From: JAFDVL01 sp963794955
GTDB taxonomy: Bacteria > Acidobacteriota > Blastocatellia > RBC074
Reading direction: 5' to 3'
Assembly (NCBI GenBank): GCA_963794955.1
Contig: CAWCGF010000014.1
Span: 32,663 to 96,662 of the forward strand
DNA: 64,000 bases
The position numbers and the translations under genes are program-made. Positions 44,190 through 53,084 of the stretch are shown here, piece after piece. Below the pieces are notes generated by a model, which made no database searches, was not told where the DNA came from, and saw only the letters and a list, made by a program, of their open reading frames with translations. Position 1 is the stretch's first letter. Each line of letters begins with the position of its first letter.

Positions 44190-44967
44190 ATGGTCAGCAT
44201 AAATCACCTCACTTACCCCTCATCTGTAGTCCGGCTACTGCGCTGTCTCGTCCTTTGTGGCGCTGTCTTGATGACAGCTTGCCAAAAGAGTTCTGTGACC
44301 GAAGTGGCGCAAGCCAACCCTAATCAACCGACGACGACACCGGCAGTCCCAAGTCCAGGAGCATCTGCGCCCAATGCACTCGCAGCGCCGACAACAGCGG
44401 ATGGAAGACAGGTAGCGGTGGGGATTGCCCCTGATTACAAACAGGAACCAGGAGCCACACCGGCACCAATCCCCGGCGTCAGCGTTTCGCCCGGCGCGTC
44501 GCCGACGATTCGTCATTTGGATAATGGGAAGATGATTATTGTCCAGGGGAAAAACCTCCCCCCAGGACATGATGGGGCCGCCGCCTACGCCCACGCCCAC
44601 ACCGGCTCCCACACCGGCTGTAGAAGTGGTAAACGGCAAAATTAAGCAGAAATGGCAAGCGCCGCCGGAGGCTCTCAATGTGAAGAATCCGCTCAAGGTT
44701 ACGGCAGAGGTCACGAAAAAAGGACAATACCTCTATAAAAACCGCTGCGAGATTTGTCACGGATCAGAAGGCAAAGGCAATGGGCCGTACAACGATCCGA
44801 AATGGACGCAAGCCACGAATCTGGCCAGCAAAGCAGTGCAAGCCAATACGGACGGAGAGTTATTTTATAAAATCTCCACCTCGCGTGATCGGCACCCAGC
44901 CAGTAAGGTTCTCTATTCTGAAGAAGAACGCTGGATGGTAGTGGCCTTTTTGCGCACGTTGAAATAG
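44190..44967 (+). pseudogene. c-type cytochrome lipoprotein, split by a +1 frameshift in a C run
   Basis: The first frame starts at ATG 44190 with GGAG upstream. Its lipobox LMTAC makes it an outer-membrane or periplasmic lipoprotein. A Pro/Ala/Thr-rich linker follows. At the C6 run 44558-44563 one base is surplus; the second frame continues QDMMGPPPTPTPTP and then a single-haem cytochrome domain with RCEICHGSEGKGNG (CxxCH) and a C-terminal KVLYSEEERWMVV. Repaired length about 258 residues. It would carry electrons in the periplasm. A homopolymer error in the sequence is the simplest explanation of the break. Confidence 0.8.
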
Positions 44968-44994
44968 GCAACTATTTTTGTGTCGTAATCGCTC

Positions 44995-45071
44995 TTTCCA
45001 TTGAAGATTTTTCATTTGTCGTTGTGGTCGGAGCTTTTCGCCCATGACAGATGAAAAATCCTCAATGGAAA
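44995..45071. repeat. 26-bp inverted repeat with two mismatches
   Basis: Arms 44995-45020 and 45046-45071 pair over 26 bases with two transition mismatches. It lies between the cytochrome stop and the anti-sigma-like gene. No clear heptamer period. Confidence 0.8.
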
Positions 45072-45147
45072 ATGGATTTCCTGTTCCTGAACACACAACA
45101 TTAGAAACTACTACCATCCAATCCAGCCCTCATAAGGATTGAATCAG

Positions 45148-45939
45148 ATGGAAGAAAGTATCAATGAATGGGGCAAGGTATTTGTACTTGGTTCGTCAAT
45201 GCCTTTACCACTCCCCACTCCCGTCCTGAAAGTATTCGCGACCACCTCTCGGTCAGCGTATCCGCAAAAATCAGCGTTGGGTGCTGAGCACTCGTTCTCG
45301 CCCGGTCTTGCCCTACTGCCTTTCTCCAGAAACCTTTGGCCAAAACCGTTCGCCTCCCGCCGGAGCGATACCGCTTTAACGGTTAAGTATGCTCATCCAA
45401 AAGTCATCGAGCATCCTGAGCGAAAAGCAGCCCTTCCCCAACACCAAAACCCGGTACTGCCGGTCTTGCTGCTGACCGCCGTTTCGACCTTTACAGCCTG
45501 GTATATTTATCATCTCACCGGACAAAAACTGGCGTTGCAATCACAGGTCAAAAGCTTTGCCGAAACACTCGGTCAGGAACAGCAGGCACGAGCTTGGCTG
45601 ACTGCGCCGCAAATCAAAATCCTGACGCTGGAAGGAAAGACGGAGCCTCCGGTTTCGGCAAAATTCTTTTGGGATACAGAGAAACACTCTTGCCTGATTT
45701 ACCTGCGCCACCTCCCCCAGGCGGGAGCAGGGCAATATTTCCAGCTTTGGTTTTTAACGAAAGAAGATCAATTCATTCTGGCCAAAAGCTTCAGCGCAGA
45801 AAATGGCACGGCAGAACTATTTTTGCGGTTACCAGCAGAACAACCGGAAGAATTGGAGTACGTCTTAGTGTCCCTGGAAAGGGCAGGCCAACATCGCTTC
45901 CCGGAAGGAGAAATTTTAGTGAAAGGACTGTGGCATTGA
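45148..45939 (+). CDS. anti-sigma-K factor RskA C-terminal-like membrane protein
   Basis: 263 residues. A single membrane helix lies near residue 105-122 (VLPVLLLTAVSTFTAWYIY). The extracytoplasmic part (LTAPQIKILTLEGKTEPPVSA, then SCLIYLRHLPQAGAGQYFQLWFL) matches the RskA domain of anti-sigma factors. The 100-residue N-terminus has no zinc-finger and looks disordered. No sigma factor gene is adjacent, so it may regulate a distant one or have another role. The ATG at 45148 fits AAGGATT better than the TTG at 45139. Confidence 0.72.
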   Translation: MEESINEWGKVFVLGSSMPLPLPTPVLKVFATTSRSAYPQKSALGAEHSFSPGLALLPFSRNLWPKPFASRRSDTALTVKYAHPKVIEHPERKAALPQHQNPVLPVLLLTAVSTFTAWYIYHLTGQKLALQSQVKSFAETLGQEQQARAWLTAPQIKILTLEGKTEPPVSAKFFWDTEKHSCLIYLRHLPQAGAGQYFQLWFLTKEDQFILAKSFSAENGTAELFLRLPAEQPEELEYVLVSLERAGQHRFPEGEILVKGLWH

Positions 45940-45986
45940 ATTACGCCCGCTTGTTAACGAAGACAGTGCAATAAATTTGCCTGCGG

Positions 45987-46313
45987 TTAATTTTCGGCGC
46001 GCTCTTTCAACCATTTCCACATCGCTTCTTCACCACAGCCATACGGCTCGCCAGCAGTTTTGTATTGGGTGCAAAGTTGGTTGTAAATCGTCTCGTAAGT
46101 TTCTTTGACACGCTGATGATCGGGAGGCAATAACAACCGCAGCGCATCTAAAGCGCGGATGCAGGACAACGCCAATTTCGTCACGGCCTTTTGCAATTGT
46201 TCGACTTGGGGATCGGTTTGTTGCGTGCAGCGCTCAGCGCCGTCCCAACTTGGATGTTGATGTTCCGGCTTCCCGCAAGCCCACACTAAAGCAATGTCAT
46301 TCAGGTCTTTCAT
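45987..46313 (-). CDS. hypothetical protein
   Basis: About 108 residues from ATG 46313. Helical, soluble, with six Cys-containing spots (CGKPEHQHP, ERCTQQ, CIRALDALRL, LCTQYK, YGCGEEAMW) that may form a metal or disulphide site. The end MWKWLKERAEN is Trp-rich. No family is recognised. It lies 22 bases before the aldehyde dehydrogenase stop-side, reading leftward, possibly co-transcribed with it. Confidence 0.55.
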   Translation of the reverse strand: MKDLNDIALVWACGKPEHQHPSWDGAERCTQQTDPQVEQLQKAVTKLALSCIRALDALRLLLPPDHQRVKETYETIYNQLCTQYKTAGEPYGCGEEAMWKWLKERAEN

Positions 46314-46359
46314 AATGCTGACTCTAAATGGCCAATGCACGATGAAATCCAGAGTGTCA

Positions 46360-47937
46360 CTAATCTTTTACAAATTCGCCATTCACCAGCCGCCAAATTC
46401 CAAGTGGATTCCCATCCTGTAACTCCTGGGGTAACGCCGCCTGCGGAAAGCCTTGATAACAAACGGGACGGGCAAAGCGGGTGATCGCAGTCGTTCCCAC
46501 CGAAGTCGTACGCGTATCTGTTGTCGCCGGAAACGGCCCGCCATGCACCATCGAAGGACAGACTTCCACGCCCGTCGGAAAAGCGTTAATGACGATCCGG
46601 CCCACTTTTGTTTCGAGAATGGCAAGCAACCACTGATACGAGGCGAGGTCTTCGGCTGTACCGTGAACAGTCGCGGTCAAATGTCCTTGCAAGGAGTGGA
46701 CGGCGCGCGCCAGCTCTTCCGGCGTGTCACAACTTACCACAACTGTTGAAGGGCCAAAGACTTCCTCACTCAATTCCGGCTGCGCTAAAAAGTTGACTGC
46801 GTTTGTTGTAAAAACAGCCGCTCTGGCTTGCGTCTTGGCAGCATCCACCTCGGCCTGTGACTGCACGAGCGCGACGCCTGCGCTGCTTGCCAGGCGCTGT
46901 ATCCCGGCTTCATAGGATTGCAGAATTCCCGCGTGCAACATTGTGGCGGAGGGAGCAGCGGCAATCAACGCTTTCAATTTTTCCGTCGCCGCAGTCAACT
47001 CGTCGCTTTGCAGGCCAAACACCAGACCAGGAGACGTGCAAAACTGGCCGACACCCATCATCACGGAGTTCTTCAAGCCTTCAGCAAACGATGCCCCACG
47101 TTCGCGCAACGCTTCCGGCAAAATGAAAACCGGGTTAACGCTGCCCATTTCGGCATACACTGGAATCGGCTCCGGGCGACTCACAGCCGCATCAAATAAA
47201 GCTTTGCCGCCACGATACGAGCCAGTGAAGCCAACCGCTTTAATGCTCGGATGCTTGACCAGTGCAACGCTGACCTCATATCCCACGCCCTGCACCAGCG
47301 AAAACACGCCTTCCGGTATCGCTGTCGCTTGTGCAGCTTTGATAATCGCGGTGGCGACTAATTCGGCAGTACCCGGATGCGCCGGATGCGCTTTGACGAC
47401 GACCGGACAACCGGCGGCCAATGCCGAAGCCGTATCACCGCCCGCCGTGGAAAACGCCAGGGGGAAATTACTCGCCCCAAAGACCGCGACCGGGCCAATC
47501 GGTTTCAGCATTTTGCGCAGATCGGGTTTAGGCACAGGCGCACGATCAGGCATTGCCGTGTCTATGCTCGCTTCAACCCAGGAGCCTTCCCGAATCAGCG
47601 CCGCAAACATCTTGAGTTGATTCATCGTGCGTCCACGTTCACCGGTCAACCGATCAAGCGGCAAGCCACTTTCCGCATTTGCGCATTGAATCAATTCATC
47701 GCCCAGCGCCAGAATTTCTTCTGCAATGCGATCCAGAAAGGCGGCGCGCCCTTCTTTGCTGCAAGCACGATATTGCGGAAACGCAGCCGTCGCGAGTTCT
47801 GCGGCCTGGTTTATTTCTGCTTCGGTCGCTTCGTAAAACGCTGTTGCCAGCTTTTCGCTGGTGGCTGGATTGGTGGCTTGAAAGGTTTTGCCGCCCACAT
47901 TTGAAAGTGTATTGCCAATGATGTTTTTGCCGTGCAT
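46360..47937 (-). CDS. alpha-ketoglutarate semialdehyde dehydrogenase (2,5-dioxovalerate dehydrogenase)
   Basis: NADP-dependent aldehyde dehydrogenase of the KGSADH branch, 525 residues. Motifs include KPIGPVAVFGASNFPLAFS, VGFTGSYRGGKALFDAA (NAD loop) and MMGVGQFCTSPGLVFG with the catalytic Cys. The C-terminal FPTGVEVCPSMVHGGPFPATTD is typical of this branch rather than other aldehyde dehydrogenases. With the FAH-family gene just upstream it makes the last two steps of a Weimberg-type pentose pathway to 2-oxoglutarate. A heptamer tandem lies between the two genes. Confidence 0.88.
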   Translation of the reverse strand: MHGKNIIGNTLSNVGGKTFQATNPATSEKLATAFYEATEAEINQAAELATAAFPQYRACSKEGRAAFLDRIAEEILALGDELIQCANAESGLPLDRLTGERGRTMNQLKMFAALIREGSWVEASIDTAMPDRAPVPKPDLRKMLKPIGPVAVFGASNFPLAFSTAGGDTASALAAGCPVVVKAHPAHPGTAELVATAIIKAAQATAIPEGVFSLVQGVGYEVSVALVKHPSIKAVGFTGSYRGGKALFDAAVSRPEPIPVYAEMGSVNPVFILPEALRERGASFAEGLKNSVMMGVGQFCTSPGLVFGLQSDELTAATEKLKALIAAAPSATMLHAGILQSYEAGIQRLASSAGVALVQSQAEVDAAKTQARAAVFTTNAVNFLAQPELSEEVFGPSTVVVSCDTPEELARAVHSLQGHLTATVHGTAEDLASYQWLLAILETKVGRIVINAFPTGVEVCPSMVHGGPFPATTDTRTTSVGTTAITRFARPVCYQGFPQAALPQELQDGNPLGIWRLVNGEFVKD

Positions 47938-47946
47938 AGCTAGTAA

Positions 47947-47967
47947 TTTGAGATTTGAAATTTGAGA
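47947..47967. repeat. TTTGARA x3 heptamer tandem
   Basis: TTTGAGA, TTTGAAA, TTTGAGA directly abut the stop codon of the FAH-family gene (stop at 47968-47970) and fill most of the 30-base gap before the dehydrogenase start. Confidence 0.75.
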
Positions 47968-48789
47968 TTACAGAACCGTGTTGACGAGAGTGCCAATAGA
48001 ATCAATCGTGATACGAATTTCGTCGCCTGTTAACAGGGTGAAGGAATCCGGCGGCACAATGCCCGTTCCAGTCAGCAAAAAGCTGCCCGTCGGAAACGAA
48101 TTATCGCGGTACAAGTAGCTCACCAATTCGGTAGGTGTGCGTTTCAACTGCGCCAACGTAGTGTCACCTTGAAACGCGACTTCCCCGCCCCGCAAGATTT
48201 CCAGGTTGATTTTGGTTTCGGAAGACAGCGGCTCATTGGTCAAATACACGGCTGGCCCCAGCCCACAGCTTAAATCGTAGACCTTCGCTTGCGGCAAATA
48301 GAGTGGGTTTTCGCCTTCGATGTCGCGCGAACTCATGTCATTGCCAATCGTGTAGCCAATGATTTCCCCCCGCGCATTGATCGCCAACGTAAGCTCTGGT
48401 TCGGGCACATTCCATTTGGAATCCTGGCGAATCTTGACGCCGCCGCCCGGTCCCGCCACGCGCGACGGATTGGCTTTGAAAAATAGTTCAGGCCGCTCGG
48501 CGGAATAGACGCGATCATAAAAGGTGCCGCCGCCAGCATCTTTCGATTCCTCCATGCGTGCCGTGCGGCTGCGATAATACGTCACCCCCGCCGCCCAGAC
48601 TTCTTGTGTGCCAAGGGGAGCAAGCAAATTCTCCGGCGCAGCGACCGGACTTAACGTGCGGATGGCATCGTTGAGTGAGACGAGGAGGTTGGCGCGATTG
48701 AAAAGCTCATCCCAATCCGATTCCAGGAGTTGGTAAAAGGCCTCATTTGCTTGGACAAAAATGCCCTGTTTGGATTTGAAAAGTTTCAT
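47968..48789 (-). CDS. fumarylacetoacetate hydrolase-family protein, probable 2-keto-3-deoxy-pentonate dehydratase
   Basis: 273 residues from ATG 48789, with AGAGGACA upstream; the longer frame to 48867 is not needed. The FAH fold is shown by GVTYYRSRTARMEESKDAG, FFKANPSRVAGPG and WNVPEPELTLAINARGEIIGY, with metal-binding Glu/Asp residues and the NDMSSRDIEGENPLYLPQAK loop. In pentose-degrading bacteria such enzymes dehydrate 2-keto-3-deoxy-xylonate or -arabonate; the next gene is the KGSA dehydrogenase, so this role is inferred from context. Confidence 0.85.
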   Translation of the reverse strand: MKLFKSKQGIFVQANEAFYQLLESDWDELFNRANLLVSLNDAIRTLSPVAAPENLLAPLGTQEVWAAGVTYYRSRTARMEESKDAGGGTFYDRVYSAERPELFFKANPSRVAGPGGGVKIRQDSKWNVPEPELTLAINARGEIIGYTIGNDMSSRDIEGENPLYLPQAKVYDLSCGLGPAVYLTNEPLSSETKINLEILRGGEVAFQGDTTLAQLKRTPTELVSYLYRDNSFPTGSFLLTGTGIVPPDSFTLLTGDEIRITIDSIGTLVNTVL

Positions 48790-48965
48790 TATGTGTCCTC
48801 TGGAAGTTAAGGTGAACGCTTCGGATAACACGTGGCTTATCGTAGTGTCAAGAGTGCGGCCAGACAAGGAACTTTTCAGTTTCCTTTGCGTAAGTTAAAC
48901 TCCTTCTGTTTCAATATTCAGATTCACGAGTGTCATTTAAAGTAATTCCTATTGGAGACCCAAAT

Positions 48966-51740
48966 ATGAACCAACCAAAACTGTTCCGACGATGGGCTGC
49001 GCTCCTGCTGTTAGTCTGCGCAACCATTGTTCTCACTAACACAATTAGCCTGGCGCAATCCAACGCCGCGCCGCTGCCCAGTGGCGTGCAGCGTGTCACG
49101 TCCGTGGAAGGCATTACGGAATATCATCTGGCAAATGGCTTGCGCGTCCTGCTCTTCCCGGATCAATCGAAACAAACCATCACCGTTAATGTCACATATC
49201 TCGTCGGGTCAAAACACGAAAACTACGGCGAAACCGGGATGGCCCATTTGCTCGAGCATCTCGTTTTCAAGGGAACGCCCAAGCATCCGAACATTCCGCA
49301 AGAGTTGACCGAACACGGCACGCGCCCGAACGGCTCGACCTGGTTTGATCGCACGAATTATTTCGAGACGTTTGCGGCGACCGACGAGAATTTGAAATGG
49401 GCGCTCGATCTGGAGTCAGATCGTATGGTCAATTCGTACATTGCCAAGAAAGACCTCGACAGCGAAATGACGGTGGTGCGCAATGAATTCGAGTCCGGCG
49501 AAAACTCGCCGTTTGGCGTGCTGAGTGATCGCGTGTTTTCGACGGCGTATTTGTGGCACAATTACGGCAAATCCACGATTGGTGCCAAATCGGATTTGGA
49601 GAATGTGCCGATTGATCGCTTGCAAGCGTTTTACAAGCGATTCTATCAACCCGACAATGCGGTCTTGATCGTGGCGGGCAAGTTTGAAGAAGCCAAAACG
49701 CTCGCGCTCGTGCATCAATATTTTGCGCCGTTGCCGAAACCAACCCGGCAATTGCAGAAGCTTTATACGGCAGACCCCACACAAGACGGCGAACGCTCCG
49801 TCACGGTACGACGCGTGGGCGATACCCAAATGCTGATGGCGGGCTATCACATTCCGGCGGGTTCGCATCCCGACGCCGCCGCGGTCAGTATCCTGATGCA
49901 AGTTATGGCTGATACGCCCTCTGGTCGGTTGCACAAAGCCTTGGTTGAAACCAAAAAAGCCGCCAGTGTTTTCAACTTCCCCATCATTTTTGGGGAGCCG
50001 AGCTTATTGCTCTTCGGCGCAGAAGTCCGGCTGGAATCTTCACTCGACGGCGCGAAAGATACCTTTCTGCAAGTCGTCGAAGAAATCGCCAAGACCCCGA
50101 TTACCAAGGAAGAAGTCGAGCGCGCGCGCGGCAATATTCTCAAGCAAATCCAGCTCAATATGAATAACTCCGAGCAAATCTGCATGGAGTTAAGCGAGTG
50201 GATTGGGATGGGCGATTGGCGCTTGCTCTTCCTTAATCGAGATCGCTTGCGCAAGGCTTCGGTTGAAGACGTACAACGCGTGGCGGCAACGTATCTGAAG
50301 CAATCGAATCGCACGCTGGGACTGTTCATTCCCACGCAAAAACCGGATCGCGCGGAAATCCCTGCGACGCCTGACGTGCTGGCGCTCGTCAAGGATTACA
50401 AAGGCGACGCGCTGGTAGCCGAGGGAGAAGCGTTTGATCCTTCGCCCGCCAACATTGATGCGCGTACCGTGCGCGCCACGACGCCGGGCGGCATCAAGAC
50501 GGCTTTCCTAACCAAGAAAACGCGTGGCAACACCGTCGTCGCGCGGCTGACTTTGCGGATGGGCGATGAGAAGAGCCTGATGAATCGTGCGACGGCAGGC
50601 AGCTTTGCCGGCGATATGTTGATGCGGGGAACCAAGACCAAAACACGGCAAGAGATTCAGGACGCGCTCGACAAATTGAAAGCCCGTGCCTCAGTCGGCG
50701 GTAGCCCCACATCGGCCTTCGTCTCAATTGAAACCACGCGGGAAAACCTGCCCGCCGTGATGAAGCTGGTGGCGGAAATCTTGCGCGAACCGGCCTTCCC
50801 TGCCAGCGAGTTTGAGCAACTCAAACAAGAACAGCTTGCAGGCATCGAACAACAACGCAGCGAGCCGCAGTCGGTCGCGGCGCTGGCGTATCAACAACAT
50901 ACCTCGCCCTATCCGAAAGGCCACGTGAATTACGTTGCGACGCCTGATGAAGAGGTGGCGGAGATCAAAGCCGTTAAGCTCGCAGACGTGCAGAAGTTTT
51001 ACACGGATTTCTATGGCGCGAGCAATGGCGAGTTCACGGCGATTGGGGATTTCGACGAAAAGGAAGTCGCCAAACTACTCAACGATTTGTTTGGCGGATG
51101 GAAAAGCAAGATGCCGTACACCCGTATCGCCACCAGCTACAAAGACGTTCCGACCGTTACCAAAGCCTTTGAAGCGCCCGACAAAGCCAATGCGTTTTTC
51201 ATCGCCGGGCAAAACCTGAACATCCGTGACGATGACCCGGATTATCCGGGGCTGGTGCTAGGCAATTATATGCTCGGCGGCGGCTTCCTGAATTCGCGGC
51301 TGGCCGTTCGCATCCGGCAGAAAGAGGGCTTGAGCTACGGCGTCGGCTCGCAATTAAGCGCAAGCTCCCTGGATAAAAACGGGCAGTTTGTCGCCTTTGC
51401 GATTTATGCACCGCAGAACGTGACCAAGCTCGAAGCAGCTTTCAAGGAAGAAATCGCGCGGGTACTGAAAGAAGGTTTCACGGAGGACGAAATCAAAGCG
51501 GCGAAATCTGGCTGGTTGCAATCTCGCCAAGTCAGCCGCGCCCAGGACAACGAATTGGCAGGCGCTTTGAATAACCTGCTGTTCCTGAACCGCACGATGG
51601 CGTGGGCCGCGGACTTTGACAAAAAAGTGCTGGCGCTGACGCCTGAACAAGTCAACGCGGCGCTACGCAGATTTATCGCCCCGAACAAGATCAACATCTT
51701 CAAAGCAGGCGATTTTGCGAAATCTACGGCCAGCAAATAG
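48966..51740 (+). CDS. M16 family zinc metallopeptidase (two-domain)
   Basis: Exported peptidase of about 924 residues with a signal peptide (1-30, ends TNTISLAQ). The inverted zinc motif HLLEH is at residues 94-98 with a downstream Glu in WALDLESDRM. It has two M16 halves: the second (from about residue 500) lacks the HxxEH motif and forms the inactive half of the chamber. The KEGLSYGVGSQLSASSLDKNG segment is typical. The ATG at 48966 with GGAG is chosen over 48930. Likely degrades small peptides in the periplasm. A terminator follows. Confidence 0.9.
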   Translation: MNQPKLFRRWAALLLLVCATIVLTNTISLAQSNAAPLPSGVQRVTSVEGITEYHLANGLRVLLFPDQSKQTITVNVTYLVGSKHENYGETGMAHLLEHLVFKGTPKHPNIPQELTEHGTRPNGSTWFDRTNYFETFAATDENLKWALDLESDRMVNSYIAKKDLDSEMTVVRNEFESGENSPFGVLSDRVFSTAYLWHNYGKSTIGAKSDLENVPIDRLQAFYKRFYQPDNAVLIVAGKFEEAKTLALVHQYFAPLPKPTRQLQKLYTADPTQDGERSVTVRRVGDTQMLMAGYHIPAGSHPDAAAVSILMQVMADTPSGRLHKALVETKKAASVFNFPIIFGEPSLLLFGAEVRLESSLDGAKDTFLQVVEEIAKTPITKEEVERARGNILKQIQLNMNNSEQICMELSEWIGMGDWRLLFLNRDRLRKASVEDVQRVAATYLKQSNRTLGLFIPTQKPDRAEIPATPDVLALVKDYKGDALVAEGEAFDPSPANIDARTVRATTPGGIKTAFLTKKTRGNTVVARLTLRMGDEKSLMNRATAGSFAGDMLMRGTKTKTRQEIQDALDKLKARASVGGSPTSAFVSIETTRENLPAVMKLVAEILREPAFPASEFEQLKQEQLAGIEQQRSEPQSVAALAYQQHTSPYPKGHVNYVATPDEEVAEIKAVKLADVQKFYTDFYGASNGEFTAIGDFDEKEVAKLLNDLFGGWKSKMPYTRIATSYKDVPTVTKAFEAPDKANAFFIAGQNLNIRDDDPDYPGLVLGNYMLGGGFLNSRLAVRIRQKEGLSYGVGSQLSASSLDKNGQFVAFAIYAPQNVTKLEAAFKEEIARVLKEGFTEDEIKAAKSGWLQSRQVSRAQDNELAGALNNLLFLNRTMAWAADFDKKVLALTPEQVNAALRRFIAPNKINIFKAGDFAKSTASK

Positions 51741-51760
51741 CTCAATTGACTCTCCTTTGC

Positions 51761-51800
51761 AGCCCTGGTCTTGTTCCTTACAACAAGGCCAGGGCTTTTT
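51761..51800 (+). terminator. intrinsic terminator of the M16 gene
   Basis: Stem 51761-51774/51783-51796 of 14 bp with one G-U, followed by TTTTT at 51796-51800. It lies 20 bases past the stop at 51740. Confidence 0.85.
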
Positions 51801-51920
51801 CATTTCCCCTACAGACATCGCATTATCAGAGTCCTGCAACATCTTTGTTAGGGTTGTGCCGGATAGTACCGACTTCATAATATTTGTCTGAAATCATCAA
51901 TAGATTTCAAGGAGGGGAAA

Positions 51921-52451
51921 ATGGCGTTACCTCACTATAATCCGAATTCAAATGAACCTTCACTGGCGATGCAGCAAGACTCTTTCCCCGTGATATTAGT
52001 CCCGGCAGATAATCCCGGTCAGACCGCGCGAGTGCGAACCTTTTTGTGTTGCAAGCCCTGGCTGACCATCCTTGGAAGCTTGGCGGTGCTGGCTAGCGCG
52101 GCCCTGTTATGGATGATCCTGGACCCCAATAATAATCCGCTGAATCTCCGAGAGTTGCTTATTCCGGCAGGCGTTTTGGCTACTTGTTGCCTGTTTTTTA
52201 TCATCGCCGCCTGGGCTGGAAAAGGAAATGGAGCAACAGGCGCGGTGATAGCGGAAGAACAACCCGCACCCAAAAAGCGGATTGAGAGCCTCGCGCTCCC
52301 CCAACTCAACACCCAAATTGAAGTTTGTTTCGAGGAATGGTCGAGCGAGCCATATAACGAAATTATAGATGACGCTGTGCTCGCCGAGGTTTTCAATGAT
52401 GAAATGCTCGCGCCGGATCACATGGTGATCAGCTTGAGGGTTAATGAGTAA
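51921..52451 (+). CDS. small membrane protein, first of a tandem pair
   Basis: 176 residues. Two membrane helices near 56-78 (LTILGSLAVLASAALLWMIL) and 85-110 (LLIPAGVLATCCLFFIIAA). The C-terminus ends EVFNDEMLAPDHMVISLRVNE, which resembles the C-terminus of the next gene (AQLPDEFIAPDALVLNFQI). No named family. GGAGG precedes the ATG. It is followed 72 bases later by its probable paralogue. Confidence 0.7.
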   Translation: MALPHYNPNSNEPSLAMQQDSFPVILVPADNPGQTARVRTFLCCKPWLTILGSLAVLASAALLWMILDPNNNPLNLRELLIPAGVLATCCLFFIIAAWAGKGNGATGAVIAEEQPAPKKRIESLALPQLNTQIEVCFEEWSSEPYNEIIDDAVLAEVFNDEMLAPDHMVISLRVNE

Positions 52452-52523
52452 CGCGATTTTCTGCATTTTTAATGGCTCGTCACCCTTGGCAATTGGCAAG
52501 TAGAATCCTCGCAAGAAAGGATC

Positions 52524-53081
52524 ATGGCAATGAATCACCCCCCCCAGAGCGTTGAAGGCAAGGTCTTTTTTGAACAACAATATTTTCCCGTGTACGGCCC
52601 GTCTCCCCTTCCTATAGGCAAGACCGCTGCGCTTTTCCAAGCCTTTCGTTGTCATCCTGTGTTGTCTTTGCTCGTCCTTGGTGTGGTTTGCTTCTGCCTG
52701 GAAAGTATCTGGGCGGCAAAAGGTTATGTGGGCAGCGAATTTCTCTTGCGTTGGCGTTGTGAATTGCTGGCGGGGCTGCTCTCAATTTTGACCTTGTGGC
52801 TCTTTTGCAAATTTCGACGTTGGGGCAAAGATCGTAGCGCAAGAGCAAAGCGGCAACAGCAATACAAGCAGGAAATCGAGTTATTGCTGAGGCAAGGCCC
52901 GATTCCAGCAGGATCAACACACCAAATCAGACCTGACGAATTGCTACTGACTATTGATTATTGGTTGAGTGGCGAATCTGTGCCGATCAGTGAACGCCAT
53001 TTTGACTTGGCACAATTGCCCGACGAGTTCATCGCACCCGACGCCCTGGTACTGAACTTTCAAATCGCAGATCGCAGCTAA
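52524..53081 (+). CDS. small membrane protein, second of a tandem pair
   Basis: 185 residues. Two membrane segments near 46-64 (CHPVLSLLVLGVVCFCL) and 78-96 (CELLAGLLSILTLWLF). Basic stretch after the second helix (KFRRWGKDRSARAKRQQ). Its last 25 residues share the order D-E-x-I/L-A-P-D with the preceding protein. The two are probably ancient duplicates. It converges on nth with only 3 bases between stops. Function unknown. Confidence 0.68.
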   Translation: MAMNHPPQSVEGKVFFEQQYFPVYGPSPLPIGKTAALFQAFRCHPVLSLLVLGVVCFCLESIWAAKGYVGSEFLLRWRCELLAGLLSILTLWLFCKFRRWGKDRSARAKRQQQYKQEIELLLRQGPIPAGSTHQIRPDELLLTIDYWLSGESVPISERHFDLAQLPDEFIAPDALVLNFQIADRS

Positions 53082-53084
53082 CCC

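Noticed and set aside
44539..44967. Stand-alone cytochrome c gene starting at TTG 44539
   Set aside because: Lacks a signal or ribosome binding site; the lipoprotein half ends at the same C run, so a frameshift is simpler.
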